From Eutrigla gurnardus (taxonomy: Eukaryota > Chordata > Actinopteri > Perciformes > Triglidae), in the NCBI GenBank assembly GCA_963514095.1, contig OY741265.1, positions 942,026-1,006,025 on the forward strand: a DNA stretch of 64,000 bases, read 5' to 3'. The notes below the pieces were generated by a model that saw only the letters and a list, made by a program, of their open reading frames with translations, made no database searches and had not been told where the DNA came from. Positions 52,555 to 63,550 of the stretch are shown here, piece after piece (position 1 is the stretch's first letter; every line of letters starts with the position of its first letter). The position numbers and the translations under genes were made by a program.

Positions 52555-52951
52555 AAAGCCTATTAAGGCAGTTTTCCGCCCCCTGGGTGATGTTGGGACT
52601 TTGAGATTGTATTGACTCTGTGTCAAGTGTCCTGAGATGACTTCTGTTGTGATATGACACTAGAAATACAATTGAATTGGGAGTACCTCGTTACTATTAC
52701 TTCAGTGGGATTTTGAAGTACTTTGAAGCATTTTTAATGGTGTTGTTTGTGCTGCGTTTTTCTTTTGGTCTATTCATTTCTAATATTGGACGCTTCTATT
52801 GATGGTTGATGGGAGGAGGGTTGCCCTGGCGACGGAGGAAGTTCTTTAGTGGTGTTGATGACCATGAAGCTGCAGGAGACAGACGCTGAAAGCTTCTCTT
52901 CTTCTGGTCTTCGCCGAGCGTTCCTGACACGTGAGTCACACATTCCAGTGC

Positions 52952-53035
52952 CCCCCCCCCCCCCCCCCCCCCCCGGTCAGAGTGGACCCCTCCACACACC
53001 GCCACACACACACACACACACCCCATGTGCACACA
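52952..53035 (+). repeat. Poly-C then CA run
   Basis: A C22 run followed by CACA-rich sequence. Confidence 0.9.
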
Positions 53036-53536
53036 CACCCTCCACGTGCGCACACACACGCCCAGCAGCACTCTGCTCTGAGGAATGTGTGAGAGCGGCA
53101 GGCGGATCCTCGTTCCCACACTTCAGCCTCCATTCAGGCCCCGCCCACCCTGTGGCGGCCGCCACTGATCCTCCAGACCCTCATTAAGCTCCGGCCCTCA
53201 ATGGGCCATCTGGACCAGGAGGGGAGGGGGGGCACGTGAGACCCAGACCCCCAGCACATACTCCTCCGAGTGTGCAGGTGGGATAATGAGAGGTAAATAG
53301 GTGCTCTGGTGCCATCTAATCGCTGGAGCACAACATGAACAAATGTACTTCAGTACAATGTTGAGGTACTTGTACTTCATCCTTTATAGTAACACTACAC
53401 CTCACAGGTAATATTCTACCTGCTTATGACATCATTAGTTACTTTGCAGATGAGATTAATACAAATGTAATAAATACAGGATTTACTATTATAATAGATT
53501 AAACTACCAGCTGTTATTATAATAGTACATATAAAA

Positions 53537-53538
<2 letters not shown>

Positions 53539-53584
<46 letters not shown>
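53539..53584 (+). repeat. AT microsatellite
   Basis: TA run directly before the element at 53585. Confidence 0.95.
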
Positions 53585-53587
<3 letters not shown>

Positions 53588-54598
53588 TGGCGAGCGGTGA
53601 CCTTTTACTGTGGTCATGCTGAAGTGTCAATACCATGATCACTATAAGCGGTTGATTACTAAAACCGAATTGTTATTACAGTATTTCACTTGTTTTTTTA
53701 TGGAGAACATCATCTAAATGCCAGTTGTATAGTTTTTCAATGAGAAAAATGTAACGAAACGGTCGTCAGCGCGATCCTCTCGTCAGCTCCAAACTCACCC
53801 GTCTGCACCTCAATCACAGACCACAGCTGGTTTTCCGCACAGCATTTACAGTAACTCACTGACACGTCTCAGATCAGTAGGCGCTGCTGCCGGTGTGTTT
53901 TTAAAACGAACTAGGCTAGTAGCGCCGCAGATTTCTCATTCCCCACCTTGTTTGACTGAGAGTGTTTCGAGATGGTTTTCATGAATGAACAGGCAATATG
54001 TCGCTGTCAGACCGGATCGTTTGACGGGAGGGGGGTCGGCTAGCTAGCCATTTATGTTTCTCATACGCGCTAGCTTGAAAGTGACGGACGGAATTCTTTG
54101 CAGTCTTTGTGATATTTACTTCAGGAGTAGGCCGTCCACTTGAAATTATAGCTTTCTTTTCCTCAAAAGGTCTCCGCGAAAACGGCACTGAACGCAAAGC
54201 CTGAATATAATTAATATTTTCAGCCATTTTGACCAGGCTACACAATGAATGAACCACTGACAGTTTCCCGCTGAACAATTCAAACAAGTCATTTTTGCGC
54301 ATGCGCGTTGGCAGATAAGCTGCTTCACTGACAGCTTTTTTGCCATTCAAAATGCTCATCTACAGTAAACACGGCCTTTAGCAGTAACTGTACTACTCGG
54401 TGTCACAGTGTCACAGCTGTCAGCTTTCCAGCTTTTCGCAAGCAAAACGGGACAGATTAGGCACGGATTTAAGACCAAAACAGTAAAACTAAGGTATTGT
54501 ATAATTGAACACACTGCCAGATTAATATTTTCAATTATTTTTATTGAAGGGCTTGGGCATGCACTGCATTTATAGCTTAATATGACCGCTCGCCCATG
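53585..54598 (-). mobile_element. hAT-type element with transposase N-terminal fragment
   Basis: Ends CAGTGGCGAGCGGT and, inverted, CATGGGCGAGCGGT lie inside TA runs. On the minus strand, 54359-53979 has an open frame with FEEKKAIISSGRPTPEVNIT and a nearby KHKWLASR. This resembles the N-terminal zinc-finger region of hAT/ZMYM-type transposases, but without the catalytic part. Confidence 0.7.
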
Positions 54599-54659
54599 AT
54601 ATATATATATATATATATTATAAATATAAAGCTGCACTAACTGATGAGTTTATAAGTCA

Positions 54660-55100
54660 CATGACAGCTGCTTCTCTCGACGTTCTTACAGAAACCCAAA
54701 GTGACGGACTGTTTTCACGCGTGTCTTCTCTGGGACGATGGTGTCACCTGACCTCCCTGGACCAGATCCAGGACCAAGAGTCCAAGGTCAGGCTGTTCCC
54801 AGCTCCCAAAGCCTGGTCCATCACAGGAGCCTCAGGAATGATTTGTACTGGGAGGGGGAGGTCCCCAGGAGAAAGGGGGCGGGGCCACATATTTTTAGGT
54901 GCCGTTGCTTCCTGTCGGCTCAGTGTGACCTGTCAGATGTGAGACAGGTGAGGTGTGAGACAGGTGAGGTGTACAGAGTGAGACATGGTCAGGGTCCCAG
55001 TTCAGAGACTGTGGCTTTGTTTTCCTGATTCAGAGGCTGAAACTGAAGGAACCTTCACGGTCCGACGTATCCCAGCATGCATTAGGCTCCGATGATGCCG
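54660..55100. other. Intergenic, nothing recognised
   Basis: Contains two GACAGGTGAGGTGTGAG-like repeats only. Confidence 0.4.
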
Positions 55101-55109
55101 GATTTTAAT

Positions 55110-56345
55110 CAACATGTCGCTATCATGCTACCATCGCTATCAGACTACCATCGCTATCATGCTACCATCACTTCCACACTACCATGCTACCACTATAAAG
55201 CGACCACACTACCATTGCTACCATGCTACCATCGCTACCATGCTGCCACGATACCATCAGTACCACTCTACCATGCTACCAATGCTACCATGGCTACCAT
55301 GCTACCACACTACCATGCTTCCATTGCTACCACACTACCATGCTACCACACTACCATCGCTACCATGCTGCCACGCTACCATCAGTACCACTCCACCATG
55401 CTACCATCGCTACCATGATACCACACTACCATGCTATCATCGCTACCAGGCAACCATTGCTACCACACTACCATCGTTACCACTGCTACCACACTATCAT
55501 CGCTACCAGCGCTACTACACTACCATCGCTACCACACTACCATCGTTACCACTGCTACCACACTATCATCGCTACCAGCACTACCACACTACCATCGCTA
55601 CCACACTACCATCGCTACCACACTACCAGCACTACCACACTACCATCGCTACCACACTACCAGCACTACCACACTACCATTGCTACCACACTACCAGCAC
55701 TACCACGGCTACCGCACTACCATCGTTACCACACTACCATCGCTACCACACTACCATCGTTACCAGCGCTACTACACTACCATCGCTACCACACTACCAT
55801 CGTTACCACACTACCATCGCTACCAGTGCTACCACACTACCATCGTTACCAGCGCTACTACACTACCATCGCTACCACACTACCATCGTTACCACACTAC
55901 CATCGCTACCACACTACCAGCGCTAACACACTACCATCGCTACCACACTACCATCGTTACCACACTACCATCGCTACCAGCGCTACCACACTACCATCGT
56001 TACCAGCGCTACCACACTACCATCGTTACCAGCGCTACCACACTACCATCGCTACCACACACTACCATCGCTACCACACTACCAGCACTACCACACTACC
56101 ATCGCTACCACACTACCAGCGCTAACACACTACCATCGCTACCACACTACCATCGTTACCACACTACCATCGTTACCACACTACCATCGTTACCACACTA
56201 CCATCGCTACCAGCGCTACCACACTACCATCGTTACCAGCGCTACCACACTACCATCGTTACCAGCGCTACCACACTACCATCGCTACCACACTACCAGC
56301 ACTACCACACTACCAGCGCTACCACATTACTGTCACAATCATGCT
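55110..56345 (+). repeat. Minisatellite of CACTACCATCGCTACCA units
   Basis: About 1.2 kb of 9-, 12- and 15-bp blocks (CACACTACCATCGCTACC, CAGCGCTACCA). All three plus frames stay open and yield HYHRYHTT-type repeats, which are not genes. Confidence 0.97.
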
Positions 56346-56884
56346 ACCATGCTACTATGCTACCATGACACCGGTGCTCCAGTCTGCATGTCGTGATAGT
56401 TTTCCTCAACCTAAATGTCATGAAAGAAATTATACACGTGTGTTGTGGAGGCTCTGAGGATGGGGGGAGGTGTGTGTGTGTGTGGGGGGGGGGGGGGGGC
56501 TCTATTGACTGGAGGGTGTGTGAGCAGGATCCCAGCCTGGTTTCCCACACTCTCCGTCCCATTTATTACATCTGCTCCTAAAGAGAGGAGGAGGAGGAGG
56601 AGGACAATAGAAGTGTGCCTTCACACCATAATTGTCTTTAATTGACAGTTTCGTTTCCCTCCAATTTTCCTCCTCGTCTCTTTAAGTATTTTAGTTTGTT
56701 CTGAACTAAATCAGAAAATATCTTTAATCATGTGAGCTGAAAAAAATAGAAATCCTGTAAAATAAAAATCTTCCTGGAAAATAAAATATGAAGCGTGCTC
56801 GATCAAACACACAGCAGCAGCTCTCAGGTCAGTCCACCTGCACCGAGCCTGGAAACTGACCTGGAGTCAGCTGCTGTCTGCTTA

Positions 56885-56886
<2 letters not shown>

Positions 56887-56919
<33 letters not shown>
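56887..56919 (+). repeat. GT microsatellite in HES5 arm A
   Basis: About 17 GT units, within the inverted duplication; the matching CA run is in arm B. Confidence 0.95.
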
Positions 56920-56921
<2 letters not shown>

Positions 56922-57073
56922 ACATCTGCAGCCGCCTGCCCGTCAGACAGCAGGAAGGTTCCCAGGTAATAAAGCTCCTCCTGTCAGCAGCAGCTCCTCC
57001 AGGAGGCCGTGAGGCCGGTTCACCATCATCATGCTCTCTGTGTTGTAGTTGGCCCCGCCCCCCGGCCTCAGAG

Positions 57074-57082
57074 TGTGGGAAC
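57074..57082 (+). promoter_or_regulatory. CSL/RBPJ (Su(H)) binding site of HES5-type copy A
   Basis: TGTGGGAAC fits the CSL consensus YGTGGGAAM exactly. It lies about 50 bp upstream of the TATA-like element and 100 bp before the ATG, as expected for a Notch target. Confidence 0.75.
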
Positions 57083-57126
57083 GCTGATCTGCCTGGGACT
57101 CATGGCTTTGTGATGCTAATGTGGCC

Positions 57127-57135
57127 TATAAGTAG
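57127..57135 (+). promoter_or_regulatory. TATA box of HES5-type copy A
   Basis: CCTATAAGTAG lies about 50 bp before the ATG, giving a short 5'UTR. The same box is present in copy B. Confidence 0.7.
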
Positions 57136-57179
57136 AGGAGGGGCTCCTCGGGGCCACAGCTCACTCTGCTCCGACCAGC

Positions 57180-57738
57180 ATGGCTCCCAGCAGCACCAGA
57201 GCCTCTCCCGTCTCCCCGCCGTCCACCAGAGACCGACACAAGGTAAGTCCTGCTGCTCTGCGCCTCCTCACACCGTCTCTCTGCGCCTCCTTTCTGACCT
57301 CCGCTTCCCGTCTTTGTCCCTCAGCTGAGGAAACCGGCGGTGGAGAAGATGCGGCGAGACCGCATCAACGGCTGCATCGAGCAGCTGAAGGTCCTGCTGG
57401 AGAAGGAGTTCCAGCAGCAGGACCCCAACGCCAAGCTGGAGAAGGCTGACGTCCTGGAGATGACCGTGGCGTTCCTGCAGCAGCGGCTGCATCCTCGGGG
57501 CCCGCCGGCCAATCACACGCCAGCTCACGGCCACGGCTACTCCCGCTGCTGGAAGGAGACGCTGCACTTCCTGTCCGCCGGCTCCCTGGAGGAAGTGATG
57601 CTGCCGGGGTTCCTCCACGCCACGGCGGCCCCCTCCTCCTCCTCCTCCTCCTCCTCCTCCTCCTCCTCCCCCAGACAGAAGCAGGCTGCAGTGAAGCAGC
57701 CGCCGGGCCCCGACGGAACCATGTGGAGGCCCTGGTAG
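57180..57738 (+). CDS. HES5-type bHLH-Orange transcriptional repressor, copy A
   Basis: Hairy/E(spl) proteins are nuclear repressors downstream of Notch that recruit Groucho/TLE through a C-terminal WRPW. Exon 1 is 57180-57242 (ATG to AAG, donor GTAAGT); exon 2 is 57325-57738 (acceptor CCTCAG). Together they give 158 residues. The basic region holds the family's proline (RKPAVEKMRRDRIN, residues 23-36), followed by helix-loop-helix to about residue 77, with QQDPNAKLEKADVLEMTV matching HES5/her relatives. An Orange-like segment starts near GYSRCWKETLHFLS (residues 92 on), then a poly-Ser run, then MWRPW before TAG. Usual HES5 genes split the bHLH again; here exon 2 runs to the end. It resembles fish her12/her2/her15 proteins; which one I cannot decide. 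Copy B is its near-identical inverted partner. Confidence 0.94.
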
Positions 57739-57858
57739 CAGATCTTTCCCGATTCCGGACTTTTACCTTTCTTCATATTGAAAAATGAGTTTGAACTCTG
57801 ACCTCTGATCCTCCTGTTTCCTGTGAGACGGTGTTCACGTCTCCGTCCGGCTGCCTTT

Positions 57859-57864
57859 AATAAA
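57859..57864 (+). other. Polyadenylation signal of HES5-type copy A
   Basis: AATAAA lies 121 bp after the stop codon. A 20-bp minisatellite begins almost directly behind it. Confidence 0.65.
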
Positions 57865-57867
57865 GGC

Positions 57868-58325
57868 TGTGAGAGTATTACTGTCTGTAAGAGAGTATTA
57901 CAATCTGTGAGAGAGTATTACAGTCTGTGAGAGAGTATTACAGTCTGTGAGAGAGTATTACAATCTGTGAGAGAGTATTACTGTCTGTGAGAGAGTATTA
58001 CAGTCTGTGAGAGAGTATTACAGTCTGTGAGAGAGTATTACTGTCTGTGAGAGAGTATTACTGTCTGTGAGAGAGTATTACAATCTGTGAGAGAGTATTA
58101 CAGTCTGTGAGAGAGTATTACTGTCTGTGAGAGAGTATTACAGTCTGTGAGAGAGTATTACAGTCTGTGAGAGAGTATTACAGTCTGTGAGAGAGTATTA
58201 CTGTCTGTGAGAGAGTATTACAGTCTGTGAGAGAGTATTACAGTCTGTGAGAGAGTATTACTGTCTGTGAGAGAGTATTACTGTCTGTGAGAGAGTATTA
58301 CTGTCTGTGAGAGAGTATTACTGCG
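57868..58325 (+). repeat. 20-bp minisatellite (GAGAGTATTACAGTCTGTGA)
   Basis: About 23 units differing mainly in CAG/CTG/CAA before TCTG. It starts a few bases behind the poly(A) signal of HES5-type copy A. Confidence 0.97.
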
Positions 58326-58542
58326 TGTCGTTCCCCATCACTCCTCAAAGTGGTCGAACATGAAAAACGTGTTTCCTGTGGAAAAGTAAAAGTATTTTTT
58401 TAGTCTCAGAAGAGACATTTCAAAATAAACTTCTTTTCTTGAAAACGATCTTTATAATGTCTGTGTTTTCTTGTTCTGAGGGAATAGAAGTTGTTATCTG
58501 TGATCAGCAGCAGTATTGATCTCAAGAATCAATGACAACAGG

Positions 58543-58544
<2 letters not shown>

Positions 58545-58586
<42 letters not shown>

Positions 58587-58709
58587 CTGAAGCAGCTTTG
58601 TGGGTTCACAGCTCTTCCTACTTTCCCACAGCTCAACCTTTTATTGTGGAGAGATAGCACCAATTACTGTGTGTGTGTGTGTATATGTGTGTGCGTGTGT
58701 GTGTATATG

Positions 58710-58768
<59 letters not shown>

Positions 58769-58780
58769 ATATGTGTGGTA
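58545..58780 (+). repeat. GT microsatellites (two blocks)
   Basis: GT runs at 58545-58585 and 58668-58780, the second with regular TATA interruptions. Confidence 0.95.
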
Positions 58781-59400
58781 ATTGAAGCCGGCACACTTCC
58801 TTTGTCCCGGGATGAAGGGCAGAGAGGAGGAGTGTGGGAAAGCTGTGGAGAGGCTGACTCCACACCGGGGAGGAGACGCCTGAAACCAGATCTGACAGAG
58901 TCCACGTTAAACCCTCAAACCCCCAGAAACCCCCGATGACGGCGGCACACGTGTGACGGCACGCAGCCCGTACACTAAAACACACGAGATGTTTCCACGT
59001 CGTTCAGCAGCAGAAAAATGAATATGAATATAAATACATTGAGAAATAGATTAAAGGTCAACTGATGAAATCACACTTTTATATGCGTGACAAGAATCTA
59101 AAGATCAGTGTTTCTATGATCTCCATCTGATGTTATTTGTCATAATGTTTATGGACCATCATCATAATAATAAAATAATAAATAAATAACCGTAAATCAT
59201 CATCTGAACGTTATACCTGAACAGAAACGTTGTGTTTGAATGTTTATGTGACGAACGTCTGGAAGTAAAACAGCAAACAAGTCGGAGATTAAAGATGTAT
59301 AAATTAATTTATTCACATAGTTGTTTCTCAATAACAGAACATGTTTAAATCCTTTATGAAAGGTGACTTCACGGTTCAGTTCATGAAGATTCATAACTCC
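58781..59400. other. Spacer of the HES5 palindrome, no gene seen
   Basis: AT-rich unique sequence without recognised features. Confidence 0.4.
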
Positions 59401-59403
59401 ACG

Positions 59404-59899
59404 TGATGGTGGATCCCCGTCTCCTCCAGACCAGATGGAGGTGGATCCCCGTCTCCTCCAGACCAGATGGAGGTGGATCCCAGCCTCCTCCAGACCAGAT
59501 GGAGGTGGATCCCAGCCTCCTCCAGACCAGATGGAGGTGGATCCCCGTCTCCTCCAGACCAGATGGAGGTGGATCCCCGTCTCCTCCAGACCAGATGGAG
59601 GTGGATCCCCGCCTCCTCCAGACCAGATGGAGGTGGATCCCCGTCTCCTCCAGACCAGATGGAGGTGGATCCCCGTCTCCTCCAGACCAGATGGAGGTGG
59701 ATCCCCGTCTCCTCCAGACCAGATGGAGGTGGATCCCAGCCTCCTCCAGACCAGATGGAGGTGGATCCCCGTCTCCTCCAGACCAGATGGAGGTGGATCC
59801 CAGCCTCCTCCAGACCAGATGGAAGTGGATCCCAGCCTCCTCCAGACCAGATGGAGGTGGATCCCCGTCTCCTCCAGACCAGATGGAGGTGGATCCCAG
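59404..59899 (+). repeat. 32-bp minisatellite, left block
   Basis: About 15 units with CTCCTCCAGACCAGATGGAG and GTGGATCCC. Each unit holds the E-box CAGATG. Confidence 0.97.
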
Positions 59900-60774
59900 T
59901 AGGGCTGGGTATTGTTTAGAATCTCACGATTCGATTCGATTTCGATTCGTTGGGTCACGATTCGATTCAATATCGATTCGATTCGATATTGATTGAAATG
60001 CTTTGATATCGATTCAGTATCAAGTAGAAATACACAAGTAAGAGTACCAGATCATTTTTTCAAAAAATGTATTTAGTTCCATGCCTTATGAACAGCCGTG
60101 GTATAACTCATGGCATGATAAAACAGGACACTGCTTAAACACTGAACTACAGTGCATGTAACGGGTTCACACCGGCCGCGGAAGCTATGGTAGTAGACAG
60201 TAGTAGTGCAGATATACCGTTGAAATGCACATATTTGTTTATCTACTCTTCACATTTATTAAATGTATTTTCTCTTCCTGTTTCCCAGTGCGAGTTGAGA
60301 TACACAACTATGATCGCATTTGTCAATCGCGGTATTTTATTTAGAAAATTGACCGGATTGTCTCGTGTCTCTTTGTGTGATTTCCTGCCAGAACCGACGC
60401 GTTCGCTCGCGGCACGCGCTAAAAATAGAGCAGACGCCGAAACGATCGTCCCGCGCCTATTCGCGGCGCTCCGTGTCTGGTGTGAACTACACTATCGCTT
60501 AACAAGGGCGCCGAAAGGAAGCGGGCTCCGCTACTCGCCTATTCGCGGCGCTTCCGCGGCTGGTGTGAACGCTGTACTCGCTCCGGTCGCCATATTGTAA
60601 TGGTTTGGTCTAGTGCGGCCCCCGTCCGTACAGCGCGAATCACACGAGGGTGTCGGTCACAGCGCCCCCACTGGCCAGGGGCTTGAATCGATTCAGAAAA
60701 TGCCTGAATCGATATTGAATTGCGGGGAACAGAATCGCAATGCATTGCTGAATCGATATTTTTACCCATCCCTA
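59900..60774. mobile_element. hAT-type insertion, 875 bp, with perfect 8-bp target duplication
   Basis: Ends TAGGGCTGGGTA and, inverted, TAGGGATGGGTA. The 8-bp GATCCCAG stands directly on both sides (59892-59899 and 60775-60782), the length that hAT transposases produce. Inside are ATTCGATTCGAT runs near both ends and no transposase. Confidence 0.9.
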
Positions 60775-60782
60775 GATCCCAG

Positions 60783-61443
60783 CCTCCTCCAGACCAGATG
60801 GAGGTGGATCCCCGTCTCCTCCAGACTAGATGGAGGTGGATCCCCGTCTCCTCCAGACCAGATGGAGGTGGATCCCTGTCTCCTCCAGACCAGATGGAGG
60901 TGGATCCCCGTCTCCTCCAGACCAGATGGAGGTGGATTCCTGTCTCCTCCAGATTGGATGGGAGGTGGATCCCCGTCTCCTCCAGATTAGATGGGATGTG
61001 GATCCCAGCCTCCTCCAGACAAGATGGAGGTGGATCCCCGTCTCCTCCAGACCAGATGGAGGTGGATCCCAGCCTCCTCCAGACCAGATGGAGGTGGATC
61101 CCCGTCTCCTCCAGACCAGATGGAGGTGGATCCCCGTCTCCTCCAGACCAGATGGAGGTGGATCCCAGCCTCCTGCAGACCAGATGGAGGTGGATCCCCG
61201 TCTCCTCCAGACCAGAAGGAGGTGGATCCCAGCCTCCTCCAGACCAGATGGAGGTGGATCCCCGTCTCCTCCAGACCAGATGGAGGTGGATCCCCGTCTC
61301 CTCCAGACCAGATGGAGGTGGATTCCTGTCTCCTCCAGATTGGATGGGAGGTGGATCCCCGTCTCCTCCAGATTAGATGGGAGGTGGATCCCCTTCTCCT
61401 CCAGATTAGATGGGAGGTGGATCCCCTTCTCCTCCAGACTTGA
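60783..61443 (+). repeat. 32-bp minisatellite, right block
   Basis: About 20 units, the continuation of the left block after the hAT insertion. The last units change to AGATTAGATGGGAGGTGG. It ends about 10 bp from the inverted-duplication border. Confidence 0.97.
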
Positions 61444-61456
61444 GGTGATCCAGCTG

Positions 61457-62015
61457 CTACCAGGGCCTCCACATGGTTCCGTCGGGGCCCGGCGGCTGCT
61501 TCACTGCAGCCTGCTTCTGTCTGGAGGAGGGGGAGGAGGAGGAGGAGGGGGAGGGGGAGGAGGGGGCCGCCGTGGTGTGGAGGAACCCCGGCAGCATCAC
61601 TTCCTCCAGGGAGCCGGCGGACAGGAAGTGCAGCGTCTCCTTCCAGCAGCGGGAGTAGCCGTGGCCGTGAGCTGGCGTGTGATTGGCCGGCGGGCCCCGA
61701 GGATGCAGCCGCTGCTGCAGGAACGCCACGGTCATCTCCAGGACGTCAGCCTTCTCCAGCTTGGCGTTGGGGTCCTGCTGCTGGAACTCCTTCTCCAGCA
61801 GGACCTTCAGCTGCTCGATGCAGCCGTTGATGCGGTCTCGCCGCATCTTCTCCACCGCCGGTTTCCTCAGCTGAGGGACAAAGACAGGAAGCGGAGGTCA
61901 GAAAGGAGGCGCAGAGAGACGGTGTGAGGAGGCGCAGAGCAGCAGGACTTACCTTGTGTCGGTCTCTGGTGGACGGCGGGGAGACGGGAGAGGCTCTGGT
62001 GCTGCTGGGAGCCAT
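61457..62015 (-). CDS. HES5-type bHLH-Orange transcriptional repressor, copy B
   Basis: Exon 1 is 62015-61953 and exon 2 is 61870-61457, with exactly the same exon and intron lengths as copy A. The 158-residue protein differs from copy A mainly in the Ser run before the C-terminus (SSPSPSSSSSPSS in place of pure Ser) and in Ala to Thr just before it. The WRPW end, basic-region proline and Orange-like segment are intact. The stop is followed after about four bases by sequence unrelated to copy A: the 3' end runs straight into a 32-bp minisatellite with no AATAAA before the hAT-type insertion. The promoter (TATA and CSL site) is shared with copy A, so both look able to be transcribed. Confidence 0.93.
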
Positions 62016-62060
62016 GCTGGTCGGAGCAGAGTGAGCTGTGGCCCCGAGGAGCCCCTCCTC

Positions 62061-62070
62061 TACTTATAGG
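62061..62070 (-). promoter_or_regulatory. TATA box of HES5-type copy B
   Basis: CCTATAAGTA read on the minus strand, about 50 bp before the ATG. Confidence 0.7.
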
Positions 62071-62112
62071 CCACATTAGCATCACAAAGCCATGAGTCCC
62101 AGGCAGATCAGC

Positions 62113-62121
62113 GTTCCCACA
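62113..62121 (-). promoter_or_regulatory. CSL/RBPJ binding site of HES5-type copy B
   Basis: The same TGTGGGAAC on the minus strand, at the same distance from TATA and ATG as in copy A. Confidence 0.75.
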
Positions 62122-62273
62122 CTCTGAGGCCGGGGGGCGGGGCCAACTACAACACAGAGAGCATGATGATGGTGAACCGGCCTCACGGCCTCCTGGAGGA
62201 GCTGCTGCTGACAGGAGGAGCTTTATTACCTGGGAACCTTCCTGCTGTCTGACGGGCAGGCGGCTGCAGATGT

Positions 62274-62275
<2 letters not shown>

Positions 62276-62303
<28 letters not shown>
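62276..62303 (+). repeat. CA microsatellite in HES5 arm B
   Basis: Counterpart of the GT run of arm A, shorter. Confidence 0.95.
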
Positions 62304-62306
<3 letters not shown>

Positions 62307-62390
62307 TAAGCAGACAGCAGCTGACTCCAGGTCAGTTTCCAGGCTCGGTGCAGGTGGACTGACCTGAGAGCTGCTGCTGTGTGTTTGATC

Positions 62391-63049
62391 AGACTGAACA
62401 GGAAGTGGAAGATGACAGCAGCTGTAAAGAAGAGCTGATCCTGCAGACGGTTTGTAGGATTTATAGTATTGTGTTATTTTATCAGTGTTATTGACGTTTG
62501 TGCTGCATAAAATCCAAAAAACAAAGAGAAACAAATGAAGACCACAAAGTAAATGTTTTTGTCTCATATGTTTGATTAAAATACAGTCATTCAGTCGTCA
62601 CTATACAGATAATACAGAACACAAATGTTTGTTTGATAAGAACAAGAAGGAACGGATCTTATTAAATCTCCTCCTGCAGCATATTTAACACAATAAATCT
62701 GAACTCCTTCTTTCCTGCAGGTTTGAAAGAGTCTCGTCTGTTTAAACGTGTATGTCCTCCGTTCTGTTATTACCCAGAATTCATGATGAGGTGTGAGACG
62801 GCACACTTCCTGGTAACCCCATAACCCCCCCCCCCCCCTTTAGATCCGTCTGTTTATACATCCGACTCACGCTGGCAGTAAATGATCAGCTTCTTACTTC
62901 CAGTCAGTGACATTTCTACACTGACTCAGAGTCAGTTATGACAGTGATATGGCAGTATGCTGCTGTAGTAGTATATTATATTATTATTATATTAAACAGC
63001 CCCCCCCCCCTAATGATTTCACTATGTATTGTGAAATATCAGTAAAATA
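62391..63049. other. Right flank, no gene seen
   Basis: AT-rich with short poly-C runs at 62826 and 63001. Confidence 0.4.
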
Positions 63050-63550
63050 GCCTACAAGGTCATAATAGTGTCTTTTATTGTGAAATATATCATGGTAACT
63101 GTGTCTTTTATTGTGAAATATGACTGATAATATTGTCTTTTATTGTGAAATATGACATGATAATAGTGTGTTTTATTGTAAAATATGACATGATAATATT
63201 GTCTTTTATTGTGAAATATGACATGATAATAGTGTTTTATTGTGAAATATGACTGATAATATTGTCTTTTATTGTGAAATATGACATGATAATATTGTCT
63301 TTTATTGTGAAATATGACTGATAATATTGTCTTTTATTGTGAAATATGACATGATGATAGTGTGTTTTATTGTGAAATATGACTGATAATATTGTCTTTT
63401 ATTGTGAAATATGACATGATAATATTGTCTTTTATTGTGAAATATGACATGATAATAGTGTTTTATTGTGAAATATGACATGATAATAGTGTCTTTTATT
63501 GTGAAATATGACTGATAATATTGTCTTTTATTGTGAAATATGACTGTATT
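63050..63550 (+). repeat. Minisatellite with TTTTATTGTGAAATATGAC
   Basis: About 14 units of 32-36 bp, AT-rich, with alternating ATGATAATA and TGATAATATTG spacers. Confidence 0.96.

Larger units (their letters stand above)
56801..57742 (+). repeat. Left arm of the HES5 inverted duplication
   Basis: Near-identical to 62390-61453 on the opposite strand. It covers about 380 bp of upstream sequence (with a GT repeat), both exons and the intron. Homology begins at GATCAAACACACAGC and stops about four bases after the stop codon. Confidence 0.93.
61453..62390 (-). repeat. Right arm of the HES5 inverted duplication
   Basis: Inverted partner of 56801-57742. The arms are separated by a 3.7-kb spacer. 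The length difference comes mainly from the shorter CA run at 62276-62303. Confidence 0.93.

Noticed and set aside
53979..54359. Intact host gene on the minus strand
   Set aside because: It lies within inverted ends of a hAT-type element and resembles only the N-terminus of a transposase.
55114..56396. His/Tyr/Thr-rich repeat frames of up to 321 residues
   Set aside because: All plus frames stay open through the CACTACCATCGCTACCA minisatellite; not gene-like.
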